DNA of 64,000 nt from Halomonas sp. NO4 (GCF_010994375.1 NZ_WHMA01000005.1:124001-188000), one strand, 5' to 3'. Shown: positions 8,846 through 20,894, counted from the stretch's first letter. The notes: a model not told the origin generated them from the sequence alone. Numbers and translations: made by a program.

Positions 8846-9910
8846 TCAGCCACTGCGGCGCAGCATATAGAGCCCCAGCGCGGCGCACAGCAGGGTGGGC
8901 GCCAGCACCGCCCAGGCCGGCGAGAAACCGAATACGGTGGAGGCCGGGGCCAGCAGGTCCTGCAGGTACTTGAAGGTGAGGCCGGTGATCACGCCGTAGA
9001 AGACACGGGTGCCCGCCGCCACCGTGCGCAGGGGACCGAACACGAAGGAGGCGGCGACCAGCACCAGCGAGGCCATGGTCAGCGGCATCAGCAGCTTCTG
9101 CCAGAAGTAGAGCAGCGGCTGGGTGGCATCCAGCCCCTGGGCGCGCAGGTAGCTGGCATGGGCCCACAGCTCGCTGGGTGCTTGACTCTGCACCTCGCGC
9201 AGCAGGCGATCGAGCTGGTCGGGGCTGAGCTGGGTGTCCCAGGGCCGGGTCGCGTGGCGCTCGACCTCAGTGCGCCCCTCCAGGAAGCGGGTCGTGGCCA
9301 CGTCCTCCAGCTGCCAGGCGCCATCCTGCCAGACCGCCCGCTGGGCCACGGTGGCCTCGCGCAGCGCATGCCCCTCGAAGCGGTAGCGGGTCAGGTCGAG
9401 CACGGTGTCGTCGGCGCGGATGGCGCCGAAACGGTAGATGCTGTCGCCCTCGCGCTGCCAGGCGCCACGCTGGGTGAGCACGGCGCCCTCGCCCTGCAGC
9501 TTCTCGAGCCGCCAGGCGCTGGCGAACTGCTCGGTGCGCGGGCTCACGTACTCGGCGATCAGCAGCAGGAGCACCACCACCACCAGCACCGGTTTCATCA
9601 CGCCCCACAGGATGCGCACCAGCGAGCGGCCGGCCGCGCGCATCACGGTGAGTTCGTTGCTCGAGGCCATGCTGCCCAGGCCGATCAGCGCGCCGATCAA
9701 CACCGCCACGGGCGCGTACTGGTAGAGACGCCACGGCAGGCGCATGAAGAGGTACTGCAGCACCTGGAAGGCGCCGTAGTCACCGGACACGTCCTCCAGG
9801 TCGTTGATGTAGGTGATCACCAGGTCGAGGCCCAGCAGCACCACCTGGACGACGAGGATGGCGCCGAGCACGTTGCGCGCGATGTAGCGGTCGAGGCGAT
9901 CGACGATCAT
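8846..9910 (-). CDS. lptG: LPS export ABC transporter permease LptG
   Basis: 354 residues of the YjgP/YjgQ family: N-terminal membrane helices, a large periplasmic beta-jellyroll, then C-terminal helices (MPLTMASLVLVAASFVFGP). LptG, with LptF and LptB, extracts LPS from the inner membrane and feeds it to LptC/LptA. The ATG at 9910 overlaps the lptF stop (ATGA), which fixes the start; the longer open frame upstream is only a shadow of lptF. Confidence 0.95.
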   Translation of the reverse strand: MIVDRLDRYIARNVLGAILVVQVVLLGLDLVITYINDLEDVSGDYGAFQVLQYLFMRLPWRLYQYAPVAVLIGALIGLGSMASSNELTVMRAAGRSLVRILWGVMKPVLVVVVLLLLIAEYVSPRTEQFASAWRLEKLQGEGAVLTQRGAWQREGDSIYRFGAIRADDTVLDLTRYRFEGHALREATVAQRAVWQDGAWQLEDVATTRFLEGRTEVERHATRPWDTQLSPDQLDRLLREVQSQAPSELWAHASYLRAQGLDATQPLLYFWQKLLMPLTMASLVLVAASFVFGPLRTVAAGTRVFYGVITGLTFKYLQDLLAPASTVFGFSPAWAVLAPTLLCAALGLYMLRRSG

Positions 9911-10989
9911 CCCGCCATCCCCTGGCGCTGGGCGCGCACCATCAGGCCGAGGCCGAGGGCCAGGAAGGCGGCATGGATGGGCCACATCCCCACCGCCACC
10001 GGCAGCGCGCCACGCCCGATGGCGTCGAGGGCCGCGAGCAGCAGGCTCAGGTAGCAGACGTGCAGGAACACCGCCGGCAGCAGCTTGGCAAAGCGCCCCT
10101 GACGCGGGTTGACCCGGGAGAGCGGCATGGCCAGCAGGGTCAGGATGAACACCATGACCGGCAGCGACAGCCGCCACTGCAGCTGCGCCTGGGCTCGTGC
10201 CTCGTCGCTGGCCAGCAGCGAGGCAGTGGAGACCAGCTCCGGCGATTCGAGGTCGGAGCGATCTCCGGCCTGGGAGAGGCGCACCGCGTAGGTGGCGAAC
10301 TCGAGACGCTCGGCCACGTGGCGCCCCGGCTCGACGCTGTAGCGCTCGCCCTCGCTGAGCACCAGAAAGCGGCTGCCGGTCTCCTCGTCCACGGTCTGGT
10401 AGCCGCTGGCGGCACGGGTCACGGCGCTCTCCGGCGTGCCGTCACGGCGCCGCTGGCGCTCGCTGATGAACACCTCCTGCATGTGGCTGCGATCATCATC
10501 GTACCCCTCGGTATAGGCAGTGCGCCCGCCGCCGAAGTCCTGGAAGCGCCCCGGCGCCAGCGCCGTGAAGTCCAGGCGGCTCTGCTGCTCTTCGAGCAGC
10601 TGCTCGTTGTGCAGGGCCCCGGCGGGGGTCAGCCACAGGCTGCACAGCCCCACCAGCACGGCCACCACGGTGGCCGGCACCAGGCTCACCTGCAGCAGGC
10701 GCAGGGGGCTGGTGCCACAGGCCACCAGCACGGCGATCTCGCTGTTGAGGTAGAGCTGGCCGTAGGCAAGCAGGATGCCCAGAAAGAAGGCCAGCGGCAG
10801 GATCAGCTCGAGAAAGCCCGGCAGGTGATAGAGCATCAGGGTGCCGAGAATGCTGACCGGGATCTCCCCCTCGGCCGCATTGGTGAAGTAGCGGATGAAG
10901 CGGCTGCCCATGATCACCAGCAACAGCACGCCGGCCACCGCCGCCATGGTCATCAGGATCTCGCGGGTCAGGTAACGGAAGATGATCAT
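9907..10989 (-). CDS. lptF: LPS export ABC transporter permease LptF
   Basis: 360 residues, LptF/LptG family, starting MIIFRYLTREIL as is usual for LptF. Same helix / periplasmic domain / helix architecture as LptG and translated upstream of it with a four-base overlap. It is divergent from pepA, the conserved gammaproteobacterial arrangement. The ribosome binding site is weak. Confidence 0.95.
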   Translation of the reverse strand: MIIFRYLTREILMTMAAVAGVLLLVIMGSRFIRYFTNAAEGEIPVSILGTLMLYHLPGFLELILPLAFFLGILLAYGQLYLNSEIAVLVACGTSPLRLLQVSLVPATVVAVLVGLCSLWLTPAGALHNEQLLEEQQSRLDFTALAPGRFQDFGGGRTAYTEGYDDDRSHMQEVFISERQRRRDGTPESAVTRAASGYQTVDEETGSRFLVLSEGERYSVEPGRHVAERLEFATYAVRLSQAGDRSDLESPELVSTASLLASDEARAQAQLQWRLSLPVMVFILTLLAMPLSRVNPRQGRFAKLLPAVFLHVCYLSLLLAALDAIGRGALPVAVGMWPIHAAFLALGLGLMVRAQRQGMAG

Positions 10990-11098
10990 GCCGTTCGTCG
11001 ATGTGCCGCTCGTTTATGCATTGGGGCCATGCCTTGGGTACACTGGGGTGATTGGGCACGCGCCACGCGCCGTGCCGGCATTATCCAGAATCCCTCAA

Positions 11099-11136
11099 CG
11101 CTTGTAACCCCAATCGCTCGTAACCCCAACGCTTGT
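11099..11136 (+). repeat. short tandem repeat in the pepA leader
   Basis: Two 15-16 base units (CGCTYGTAACCCCAA) followed by a seven-base third partial unit, ending 14 bases before the pepA start. Role unknown. Because PepA proteins also bind DNA, an operator is possible, but this is speculation. Confidence 0.5.
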
Positions 11137-11150
11137 CTTGTGGAGTCGCC

Positions 11151-12677
11151 ATGGAATTCCCCGTTCAGACGGCCAATCCCGCCAAGGTCGAGACGGCCTG
11201 CCTTGTGTTACCGGTATTCACCGACGGCGAACTGCTGCCGGCAGCCGCCAAGCTCGACAACGCCAGCGAGCGGCTCATCGGTCAGCTGATCGAGCGCGGC
11301 GACTTCGAGGCCAAGCTGGGCAACGTGCAGCTGATTCCCTTTGCCCCGGGTCTGGGCGCCGACCGCCTGCTGCTGGTGGGCCTGGGCAGCCGCGACAAGT
11401 GCCAGGAGGGCGCCCTGCGCAAGGCGCTGGACGCCGCCTTCGCCTCGCTGGCTCGGCTCTCCGTGGACGATGCCGCCGTGGCCTTCACCGACGTGCCGAT
11501 CGCCGACCGCACCTGCGACTGGAAGGCCCGCATGGTCGCCGAGGCCGCCCACCGCGCCGTCTACCGCTTCAGCGAATTCAAGTCCGAGCCGGAGCCGACT
11601 CCCAGCCTGGCTCGCGTGACCCTGCTGGTGAGCGAGGGTGGCAACCGTCAGGCGGCCGAGGCCGGTGCCCGCATCGGCGACGCCATCGGCCAGGGGGTCA
11701 ACCTGACGCGCACCCTGGGCAATCTGCCCGGCAACGTCTGCACGCCCCGCTACCTGGCCGAGCGCGCCGAGCAGCTCGGCCAGGCCTCGGACGGCGCCCT
11801 CGGCGTCGAGGTGCTCGACGAGGCGGCGCTGGAGCGCCTGGGCGCCCACAGCCTGCTCTCGGTGGGTCGCGGCAGCGACGAGCCCTCGCGGCTGATCGTC
11901 ATGCACTACCGGGGGGCCGAGAGTGACGACGAGGCACCGCACGTGCTCATCGGCAAGGGCATCACCTTCGACACCGGCGGCATCTCGCTCAAGCCCGGCG
12001 AGGCCATGGACGAGATGAAGTTCGACATGTGCGGCGCCGCCAGCGTGTTCGGCACCGTCCAGGCCATCCTCGCGCTCAAGCCCAAGCTCAACCTGGTGGC
12101 CATCGTCGCCGCCGCCGAGAACATGCCCGACGGCCGCGCCACCAAGCCCGGCGACATCATCAAGACGCTCAAGGGGCTCTCCGTGGAGGTGCTCAACACC
12201 GATGCCGAAGGGCGCCTGGTGCTGTGCGATGCCCTCACCTACGCCGAGCGCTACCAGCCCGCCAGCGTGGTGGACATCGCCACCCTCACCGGCGCGGCGA
12301 TCATCGCGCTCGGCCACCACGCCACCGGCCTGCTGGCCAACGACGACGACCTGGCGCTGGACCTGCTCGACGCCGGCGAGACCGCCTGGGACCGCGCCTG
12401 GCACCTGCCGCTGTGGGACGAGTACCAGGAGCAGCTCGACTCCAACTTCGCCGACCTGGCCAACATCGGCGGCCGTCCGGCGGGCACCATCACCGCCGCC
12501 TGCTTCCTGTCACGCTTCGCCGATCAGTTCCCCTGGGCACACCTCGACATCGCCGGCACCGCCTGGCAGAGCGGCAAGCAGAAGGGCGCCAGCGGCCGCC
12601 CGGTGGGGCTGCTCACCCAGTACCTGCTGGACCGCGAGGAGGAGTCGCGCAGCGTGGAGAACGGCAACGAGCTGTGA
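11151..12677 (+). CDS. pepA: leucyl aminopeptidase PepA
   Basis: 508 residues of the M17 family. The metal/substrate segment GKGITFDTGGISLKP is at about 268-282 and the signature NTDAEGRL at 349-356. PepA is a hexameric dizinc/manganese cytosolic aminopeptidase; in E. coli it also acts as a DNA-binding architectural factor (XerA/CarP). The ATG at 11151 follows GGAG with a five-base spacer. The holC GTG overlaps the stop, so pepA-holC is one operon with valS downstream. Confidence 0.97.
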   Translation: MEFPVQTANPAKVETACLVLPVFTDGELLPAAAKLDNASERLIGQLIERGDFEAKLGNVQLIPFAPGLGADRLLLVGLGSRDKCQEGALRKALDAAFASLARLSVDDAAVAFTDVPIADRTCDWKARMVAEAAHRAVYRFSEFKSEPEPTPSLARVTLLVSEGGNRQAAEAGARIGDAIGQGVNLTRTLGNLPGNVCTPRYLAERAEQLGQASDGALGVEVLDEAALERLGAHSLLSVGRGSDEPSRLIVMHYRGAESDDEAPHVLIGKGITFDTGGISLKPGEAMDEMKFDMCGAASVFGTVQAILALKPKLNLVAIVAAAENMPDGRATKPGDIIKTLKGLSVEVLNTDAEGRLVLCDALTYAERYQPASVVDIATLTGAAIIALGHHATGLLANDDDLALDLLDAGETAWDRAWHLPLWDEYQEQLDSNFADLANIGGRPAGTITAACFLSRFADQFPWAHLDIAGTAWQSGKQKGASGRPVGLLTQYLLDREEESRSVENGNEL

Positions 12678-13120
12678 CCCGCATCGACTTCTACATCCTG
12701 CCCGACACAACGCTCGAGGCGCGTCTCGGCTTCGCCTGCCGGCTGGCCGAGACGATCCACGGCAAGGGCTACCGGCTGCACCTGCACGCCGAAGACGAGG
12801 CCATGGCACACGACCTCGACGAGCGGCTGTGGACCTTTCGCCCCGACGCCTACCTGCCCCATGCGCTGCTGGGCAGCGATCTGGCCGACAGCGTCGCGGT
12901 GACCATCGGCCACGCGGGCCCGCCCGAGCCCGACCGGGGCATCCAGGCACTGCTCAACCTGGCCCCGGACATTCCGGAGTGGTTCTCGCGCTTCGAACGA
13001 GTCGCCGAGATCATCAACCAGCACCAGCAGGTGCTCACCGCCAAGCGCGCCTGCTGGCAGACCTACAAGCAGCGCGGCTATCCGGTCCAGGCGCATCAAC
13101 TGCGCAGCCAATCGGACTGA
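12674..13120 (+). CDS. holC: DNA polymerase III subunit chi
   Basis: 148 residues, matching E. coli HolC (147). It starts TRIDFYILP and has the conserved TIHGKGYRLHLHAED and WTFRPDAYLPH segments. Chi bridges the clamp loader, via psi, to SSB. Start inferred as GTG at 12674, overlapping the pepA TGA (GTGA); no ATG gives a full-length protein. Gene order pepA-holC-valS is the E. coli order. Confidence 0.93.
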   Translation: MTRIDFYILPDTTLEARLGFACRLAETIHGKGYRLHLHAEDEAMAHDLDERLWTFRPDAYLPHALLGSDLADSVAVTIGHAGPPEPDRGIQALLNLAPDIPEWFSRFERVAEIINQHQQVLTAKRACWQTYKQRGYPVQAHQLRSQSD

Positions 13121-13176
13121 GCCCACTCCCCGGGCACATGGCAGTGGCTGCTTTCTACCTTGGGTAGCAAATCAGG

Positions 13177-13267
13177 GTGGGAGGCCGATTTATCGGGCGA
13201 AGGTGCCGCCAGGCGCCCGGTTCTGGCAGCGCTGCGCGCTGCTTCGCGAGCTGAAGCTCCCTCCCAC
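13177..13267. repeat. REP/BIME-like palindromic repeat (copy A)
   Basis: A 91-base element in the 304-base gap between holC and valS, bounded by inverted GTGGGAGG / CCTCCCAC ends. Internal hairpins: CCGAT-TT-ATCGG (13185-13196), GGTGCC/GGCGCC (13202-13217), GCAGCG/CGCTGC (13226-13242) and GAGCT-GA-AGCTC (13248-13259). A related half-element lies at 40379-40439 with paired base changes that keep the first two stems. The remainder of this gap holds the valS leader and no gene. Confidence 0.75.
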
Positions 13268-13424
13268 GCTAACCGCGACAGCCTTGGTATCGACACTCCT
13301 CGCCCATGACGCCGGCCGACGCAACAGGCTATAATCGAACCCATTTTTCGCACCCGCACCGCGACACCGCCCCGGCGGGTCGCGCCGTGCCGCGCTGCCA
13401 CCTTCTCTTCGACCCGGAACGCCC

Positions 13425-16399
<2,975 letters not shown>

Positions 16400-16400
<1 letters not shown>

Positions 16401-16539
16401 GAAACACTGATTTGTTGCTGCGCTCGATATCCTGGCCGCCGGCAGTGCTCGCCATCCTCATGTAGCAAGCTACACTCCGGTGGCTGCGCTCCGGCGGCAA
16501 CCAGCCTCTCTTCGCTCGCGACACAAAGCAGTTGTTTCC
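16400..16539. repeat. MITE-like long inverted repeat after valS
   Basis: A 140-base element with imperfect terminal inverted repeats (left GGAAACACTGATTTGT; right arm read backwards GGAAACAACTGCTTTGT). It has a strong central stem: GCCGCCGG (16435-16442) pairs with CCGGCGGC (16491-16498), with inner pairs GCCA/TGGC and TGTAGC-AA-GCTACA. No coding capacity. It looks like a miniature non-autonomous element or a structured RNA 3' end. No target duplication could be identified. Confidence 0.6.
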
Positions 16540-16551
16540 CCGGTTCTTATT

Positions 16552-16587
16552 AACGCCAATGGCCCGCTCAAGCGGGCCATTGGCGTT
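16552..16587. terminator. perfect 17-bp hairpin between valS and the META gene
   Basis: Arms 16552-16568 and 16571-16587 are perfectly complementary around a two-base loop. The convergent position suggests a bidirectional terminator. The T-tract is short on both strands (GTTTC on plus, GTTAAT on minus). Confidence 0.8.
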
Positions 16588-16604
16588 TCAGCGTTGCGGC
16601 TGGC

Positions 16605-17060
16605 TCAGTCGGCGCGTCGCCAGCCCCCCAGCACCCGCTGGTCGGGGCCGAAGAACACCATCCGGTCGTGGTCGATCAGGTAGCGGTAGGCGTTCTCCAG
16701 CATGGCGGTGACGCGCTCGGCATCCTCGGCCTCGGGGCAGGCGCGCCGGGTGGTGGCCAGCTCGGAGAACTCGATGCGCTGGTTCTCCCCCAGGCGGACC
16801 TGGCCGGTGAGCCGGTTGCAGCCGTCGCTGCCGCTCACCCGACCCTCACCGGAGACCGTGAAGTGGGGCGTCTCGGGCATGGACAGCCGCTCGTCGGTGC
16901 CCACCAGCAGCAGGTTCCAGCGCGGTCCCACTACCGGCCCGGCTACGTCGTCATCGTCAGCCGGCAGGCGGGCATCGGGCGCCGGCCGGCCGCCGCAAGC
17001 GACAAGCAGCAGGGCCGTCACTACCAGCAGGACCAGCCCCGCGGGGCGCAGCTTGATCAT
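16605..17060 (-). CDS. META domain lipoprotein (HslJ-like)
   Basis: 151 residues. Lipoprotein signal with lipobox LLVAC (about 18-22), an acidic linker, then a META domain beginning RWNLLLVG with the typical FTVSGEGRVSGSDGCNRLTG and TRRACP segments. META proteins such as HslJ are envelope or heat-shock associated with unclear biochemistry. Start supported by an AAGGA site. Predicted to be anchored in the outer membrane because no Asp follows the lipidated Cys (CGG). Confidence 0.88.
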   Translation of the reverse strand: MIKLRPAGLVLLVVTALLLVACGGRPAPDARLPADDDDVAGPVVGPRWNLLLVGTDERLSMPETPHFTVSGEGRVSGSDGCNRLTGQVRLGENQRIEFSELATTRRACPEAEDAERVTAMLENAYRYLIDHDRMVFFGPDQRVLGGWRRAD

Positions 17061-17091
17061 CGTTGGGTTCCTTCCATCGCTGGGTCCCGGC

Positions 17092-17532
17092 TTACCAGGT
17101 GCCGGTGTTCTCCATGGACGCCCACGGCTCCCTGGGCTCCTGAGGCTCGCCCTTCTGCAGCAATTCCACGGAGATGCCGTCGGGGCTTCGTACGAAGGCC
17201 ATGTGGCCGTCGCGTGGCGGGCGGTTGATGGTCACGCCGTTGTCCTGCAGGTGCTGGCAGAGCGCGTAGATATCCTCGACGCGATAGGCCAGGTGGCCGA
17301 AGTTGCGACCGCCGGTGTACTCCTCGGGGTCCCAGTTGTAAGTCAGCTCGAGCTCCGGGGCCTTGAGCTCGGCAGAGCGCGCCTCGTCTTCCGGCGCGGT
17401 GAGAAAGACCAGGGTGAAGCGGCCCTTCTCGCTCTCCTTGCGGCGCACTTCCTTGAGGCCCAGCAGGTCACAGTAGAAGCGCAGCGAGGCGTCCAGGTCG
17501 CTGACGCGCACCATGGTGTGCAGGTACTGCAT
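17092..17532 (-). CDS. gloA: lactoylglutathione lyase (glyoxalase I)
   Basis: 146 residues of the glyoxalase/VOC fold. Metal ligands by alignment with E. coli GloA are H5, E62, H80 and E123; the segments LELTYNW and FGHLAYRV are diagnostic. Isomerises the methylglyoxal-glutathione hemithioacetal to lactoylglutathione. The ATG at 17532 follows AAGGAG; in-frame sequence upstream is not conserved. The C-terminus is about ten residues longer than in E. coli. Confidence 0.93.
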   Translation of the reverse strand: MQYLHTMVRVSDLDASLRFYCDLLGLKEVRRKESEKGRFTLVFLTAPEDEARSAELKAPELELTYNWDPEEYTGGRNFGHLAYRVEDIYALCQHLQDNGVTINRPPRDGHMAFVRSPDGISVELLQKGEPQEPREPWASMENTGTW

Positions 17533-17732
17533 GGTCAACTCCTTTCTCGGGTCAGGGCACTCGCAGTGTGCATCCGAGACCGGGGCTGATCCGGCGGTAG
17601 ACCTTCGCGGAGGCACTGTAAACCCGTCCTTGGGCGCTACATTCGCCATCCCTGGCGAATGACCTCCGCTTCGATCTACCCCCGGCGCCCCTCAGGTGTG
17701 CTCGACCGCGACTGCCCGGTTCTCGGTTGGGC

Positions 17733-18191
17733 TTATTGGGTGTACTCGTTGAAGATTGCCGGCGTACGCTCATCGCGCCGCCAGCTGAGCACGGCGTAGT
17801 CGTCAACGCGCCCGGTCTCCATGCCCGGCGTGCCGTGGGGCATGCCCGGCACGGCGAGCCCGGCCACGTCGGGCTTCTCCTCGAGCAGGCGCTTGATGTC
17901 GGCCGCCGGCACGTGCCCCTCGATAACGTAGCCCTCGACAGTGGCCGTGTGGCAGGAGGCGAGCTCGGGCGTGAGGCCGTGCTCGAGCTTCACGGCACGC
18001 ATGTCCTGGGTGTCGTGAATCGCCACCTCGAAGCCGGCGGCTTCCAGGTGCTCGGCCCAGGCGGTGCAGCAACCGCAGTTGGGATCCTTGTGCATCTCCA
18101 CCAGCGGCTCGGCCACCGCGGCGGAGGCAAACAGCAGCAGCGCGCCGGCCAGCAGCGGACGTGGCAGGCGGCGAACGGCGAATCGGGTCAT
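17733..18191 (-). CDS. DUF411 periplasmic metal-binding protein
   Basis: 152 residues. Signal peptide to about residue 27 (LLFASAAVAEP), then a DUF411 domain with CGCC (PNCGCCTAW). Downstream histidines and a final PGMPHGTPGME segment are typical of this family. DUF411 proteins are found with copper-resistance genes and are thought to bind copper or other metals; here there are no copper genes nearby. Start chosen at 18191, nine bases after AGGAG; an ATG at 18200 is too close to that site. Confidence 0.85.
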   Translation of the reverse strand: MTRFAVRRLPRPLLAGALLLFASAAVAEPLVEMHKDPNCGCCTAWAEHLEAAGFEVAIHDTQDMRAVKLEHGLTPELASCHTATVEGYVIEGHVPAADIKRLLEEKPDVAGLAVPGMPHGTPGMETGRVDDYAVLSWRRDERTPAIFNEYTQ

Positions 18192-18394
18192 GGGCAGCAT
18201 CTCCTGCGCGAGTGAAGCGACGTGGCTGGGTGAATCCTGACAAGGCGCGAGCCGCTTGCCAATAGCCGCGGCGCCACGACCGCCGGCCAGCCATGAGACC
18301 GGCCCGCCCCGCGAGGGTTTCACCCCGGGAGGAACCGCCGGGCCACGCCTGGCATCATAGCGGACATCCGCTGCCACCGAAGGACTCCCGTGCG

Positions 18395-19462
18395 ATGGAC
18401 ACCCTGACGCAAGCCGCCTTGGGTGCGGCCGTGGGCGGTGCCGTGCTGGGCCGGCGCCTGGGCCGCAAGGCGGTGCTGCTGGGCGCGGCGCTGGGCACCC
18501 TGCCCGACCTCGACGCCCTGATCGACTACGGCGACGCCGTGGCCAACGTGACCCGGCACCGCGGCTTCTCGCACTCGCTGTTCCTGCTCACTGGCCTGGC
18601 CACCCTGCTGGCGGTGCTCGCCCGGCGCTTGGCCGTGAGTCGTGACATTTCCCTGGGCCGCTGGTGGAGCTTCTTCGCACTCTGCCTGCTCACCCACCCC
18701 CTGCTCGATGCGCTGACCACCTACGGCACCCAGCTGTGGTGGCCGCTGGACGTGCGCCCCACCGCCTGGCCGGTGGTGTTCATCATCGACCCACTGGTCA
18801 CCCTGGCCCTGCTGGTGGGCGTGGGCACGGCGCTTGCCACCGGCAATGGCCAGCGCGGGCCGCGCTGGGGGCTGGCGCTCACCGGTCTCTACCTGCTGCT
18901 GGCGGTGGGCGCCAAGGCCTGGGTGGAGCAGCGCCTCGAGCCCGTACTCGCCGCCGAGGGCCTCGAACACGCCCCGCGGCTGGTGCAGCCCACGCCCTTC
19001 AACATCCTGCTGTGGCGCGCCACGCTGATCGACGGCGATCGCCACCACGAGGCCCTGATCGGCCTTTTCGACGGCGACGTTCCGCCCGCGCTGGAAACCT
19101 ATACCCGCGGTGCCGAGCTCGCACCGGCGGCGCTGGCCACTCGCCACGGCGCGCGCCTGGCATGGTTCGCCGGCCCCTTCCTGCGCTATGAGGTGCAGGC
19201 GCATGACGGGGAGCCGACGCTGGTCGCCACCGACCTGCGCCTCGGCTTTCCCGGCTTCTTTCCCTTTCGCTTCACGCTCGCCACGCGGGCCGATGAACGC
19301 TGGCAGCCGGTGGCCAGTTCCGAACAGCTGCCCGCCCCACGCCGCGCCGACCGCGAGGCCCTGAGCCGCCTGGCCGGCCGCCTGATCGGCAGCGAGCCGC
19401 GGCTGTGCACCAGCCACTTCGTCGCCCCGGAGTGGCGGCTCTCGATCCCCGAGGGCTGCTGA
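18395..19462 (+). CDS. YdjM-type membrane-bound metal-dependent hydrolase (DUF457)
   Basis: 355 residues. The N-terminus MDTLTQAALGAAVG and the motif HRGFSHS, with several hydrophobic helices and TLPDLDALID, define this family of LexA-regulated inner-membrane hydrolases. His/Asp residues likely bind metal. The C-terminal third is soluble. Function remains unknown. ATG at 18395 follows a GAAGGA site. Divergent from the DUF411 gene; the 203-base gap shows no clear operator. I saw no LexA box. Confidence 0.87.
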   Translation: MDTLTQAALGAAVGGAVLGRRLGRKAVLLGAALGTLPDLDALIDYGDAVANVTRHRGFSHSLFLLTGLATLLAVLARRLAVSRDISLGRWWSFFALCLLTHPLLDALTTYGTQLWWPLDVRPTAWPVVFIIDPLVTLALLVGVGTALATGNGQRGPRWGLALTGLYLLLAVGAKAWVEQRLEPVLAAEGLEHAPRLVQPTPFNILLWRATLIDGDRHHEALIGLFDGDVPPALETYTRGAELAPAALATRHGARLAWFAGPFLRYEVQAHDGEPTLVATDLRLGFPGFFPFRFTLATRADERWQPVASSEQLPAPRRADREALSRLAGRLIGSEPRLCTSHFVAPEWRLSIPEGC

Positions 19463-19482
19463 GCCGGCGGCTGCCGCACAGC

Positions 19483-19513
19483 ACGAGGCCCCGCCATACG
19501 GCAGGGCCTCGTT
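19483..19513. terminator. bidirectional terminator between the DUF457 gene and sodB
   Basis: Hairpin arms 19483-19495 and 19500-19513 with one mismatch and an ATAC loop. It lies between convergent genes and ends GTTGT on the plus strand. Confidence 0.75.
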
Positions 19514-19544
19514 GTCACCGAATGTGCCGCAGCGGCGCCAGCGA

Positions 19545-20123
19545 TCAGCTGAAGTTCTGGGCCACGAAATCCCAGTTGAGGACGTTCCAGACATTCTCCA
19601 GGTACTTCGGCCGCGCGTTGCGGTAGTCGATGTAATAGGCGTGCTCCCACACATCGATGGTCAGCAGCGGGGTCTGGCCGTGGGCGATGGGTGTGTCGGC
19701 GTTGCTGGTGTTGACGATGTCCACGCCGCCGTCGTCGGTCTTGACCAGCCAGGTCCAGCCGGAACCGAAGTTGCCCACGGCATTGGCGGTGAAGGTCTCC
19801 TTGAACTTGGCGAAGGAGCCGAACTTGGCATCGATCGCCTCGGCCAGCGCCCCGCTCGGCTCGCCGCCGCCGTTGGGCGAGAGGCAGTGCCAGTAGAAGG
19901 TGTGGTTCCACACCTGGGCGGCCTGGTTGAAGAGCCCGCCGGAGCTGGACTGGATGATCGCCTCGAGGGACTTGTCGGCGTTATCGGTGCCGTCGATCAG
20001 CTCGTTGAGCTTGGTGACGTAGGCCTGGTGGTGCTTGCCGTAGTGGTACTCGAGGGTCTCGGCGGAGATGTGCGGTTCCAGCGCGTTCTTCTCATAGGGG
20101 AGTGCGGGCAGTTCGAATGCCAT
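19545..20123 (-). CDS. sodB: iron superoxide dismutase
   Basis: 192 residues. Metal ligands H27, H74, D157 and H161 coincide with the canonical FeSOD positions; [13 protein letters not shown] and the [18 protein letters not shown] region favour iron over manganese. Converts superoxide to peroxide in the cytosol. AAGGAG precedes the ATG. Transcribed divergently from a Cys-rich regulator across 117 bases, which suggests control by that regulator (inference). Confidence 0.97.
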   Translation of the reverse strand: MAFELPALPYEKNALEPHISAETLEYHYGKHHQAYVTKLNELIDGTDNADKSLEAIIQSSSGGLFNQAAQVWNHTFYWHCLSPNGGGEPSGALAEAIDAKFGSFAKFKETFTANAVGNFGSGWTWLVKTDDGGVDIVNTSNADTPIAHGQTPLLTIDVWEHAYYIDYRNARPKYLENVWNVLNWDFVAQNFS

Positions 20124-20240
20124 GCTCTATCGCTCCTTGCTTCACGGTCGATCCGGGGCCGACTGGTCCGCCGTACTTGCCTGCGGCGCGCCCCGGGGTT
20201 ATTTTCCAAGCGAGCACTTAGATTAATTCCCGCAGGCGCC

Positions 20241-20894
20241 ATGTCAAGCGATGCTAATGAAAAACCCGCCCCGTCCAGCACCGCCGAGCGGCTGCTGCAC
20301 CTGCTGAAGACCGAGGGCCCCGACTCGGCCGCCGCCCTGGGCGAACGGCTGGGCACCACCGGCGAGAACGCCCGCCAGCATCTCATCAAGCTGGCCCGCC
20401 AGGGGCTGGTCACCCACCGCAACCGCAGCCGTGGCGTGGGCCGCCCCCAGGCGGAGTGGCGGCTGACCGAGGCCGGCCATCGCCACTTCCCCGATACCCA
20501 TGCCGAGCTCGCCACGCGGCTGATCGCCAGCGTGCGCGACACCCTCGGTCCCGAGGCGCTGGACACCCTGGTGGCGGCCCGCGAGCGCGAGACCCTGGCC
20601 CACTATCGGCAGGCGCTGAAAGGACTGGAAACGCTCGAGGCGCGGGTGGCCGCCCTCGCGGCGCTGCGTAGTCGCGAGGGCTACATGGCCGAGTGGCGGG
20701 CGGAGAGCGACGGCAGCCTGCTGCTGATCGAGCACCACTGCCCGATCTGCAGCGCGGCCCGAGCCTGTCCCCGCTTCTGCGAGGCGGAGCTTTCGGTGTT
20801 TCGCGCCGTGCTCGGCGACGGCGTCAGCGTCGAGCGCGACGAGCACCTGCTCGCCGGCGCACGACGCTGCGCCTACCGCATCATCCCTCCATAG
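20241..20894 (+). CDS. winged-helix regulator with C-terminal cysteine cluster (SufR-like)
   Basis: 217 residues. An N-terminal DeoR/ArsR-type winged helix (about 13-75: AERLLHLL then ENARQHLIKLARQGLV) is followed by a helical region. The C-terminal segment HHCPICSAARACPRFC, with a later RRC, provides up to five cysteines. This resembles the Fe-S-sensing tail of SufR-family repressors, although the Cys spacing differs from cyanobacterial SufR. It is probably an iron-sulfur or redox-responsive regulator; divergence from sodB makes superoxide defence a plausible target. Start ATG 20241 with AGG upstream. The 3' end overlaps the convergent lipoprotein gene by 14 bases. Confidence 0.82.
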   Translation: MSSDANEKPAPSSTAERLLHLLKTEGPDSAAALGERLGTTGENARQHLIKLARQGLVTHRNRSRGVGRPQAEWRLTEAGHRHFPDTHAELATRLIASVRDTLGPEALDTLVAARERETLAHYRQALKGLETLEARVAALAALRSREGYMAEWRAESDGSLLLIEHHCPICSAARACPRFCEAELSVFRAVLGDGVSVERDEHLLAGARRCAYRIIPP

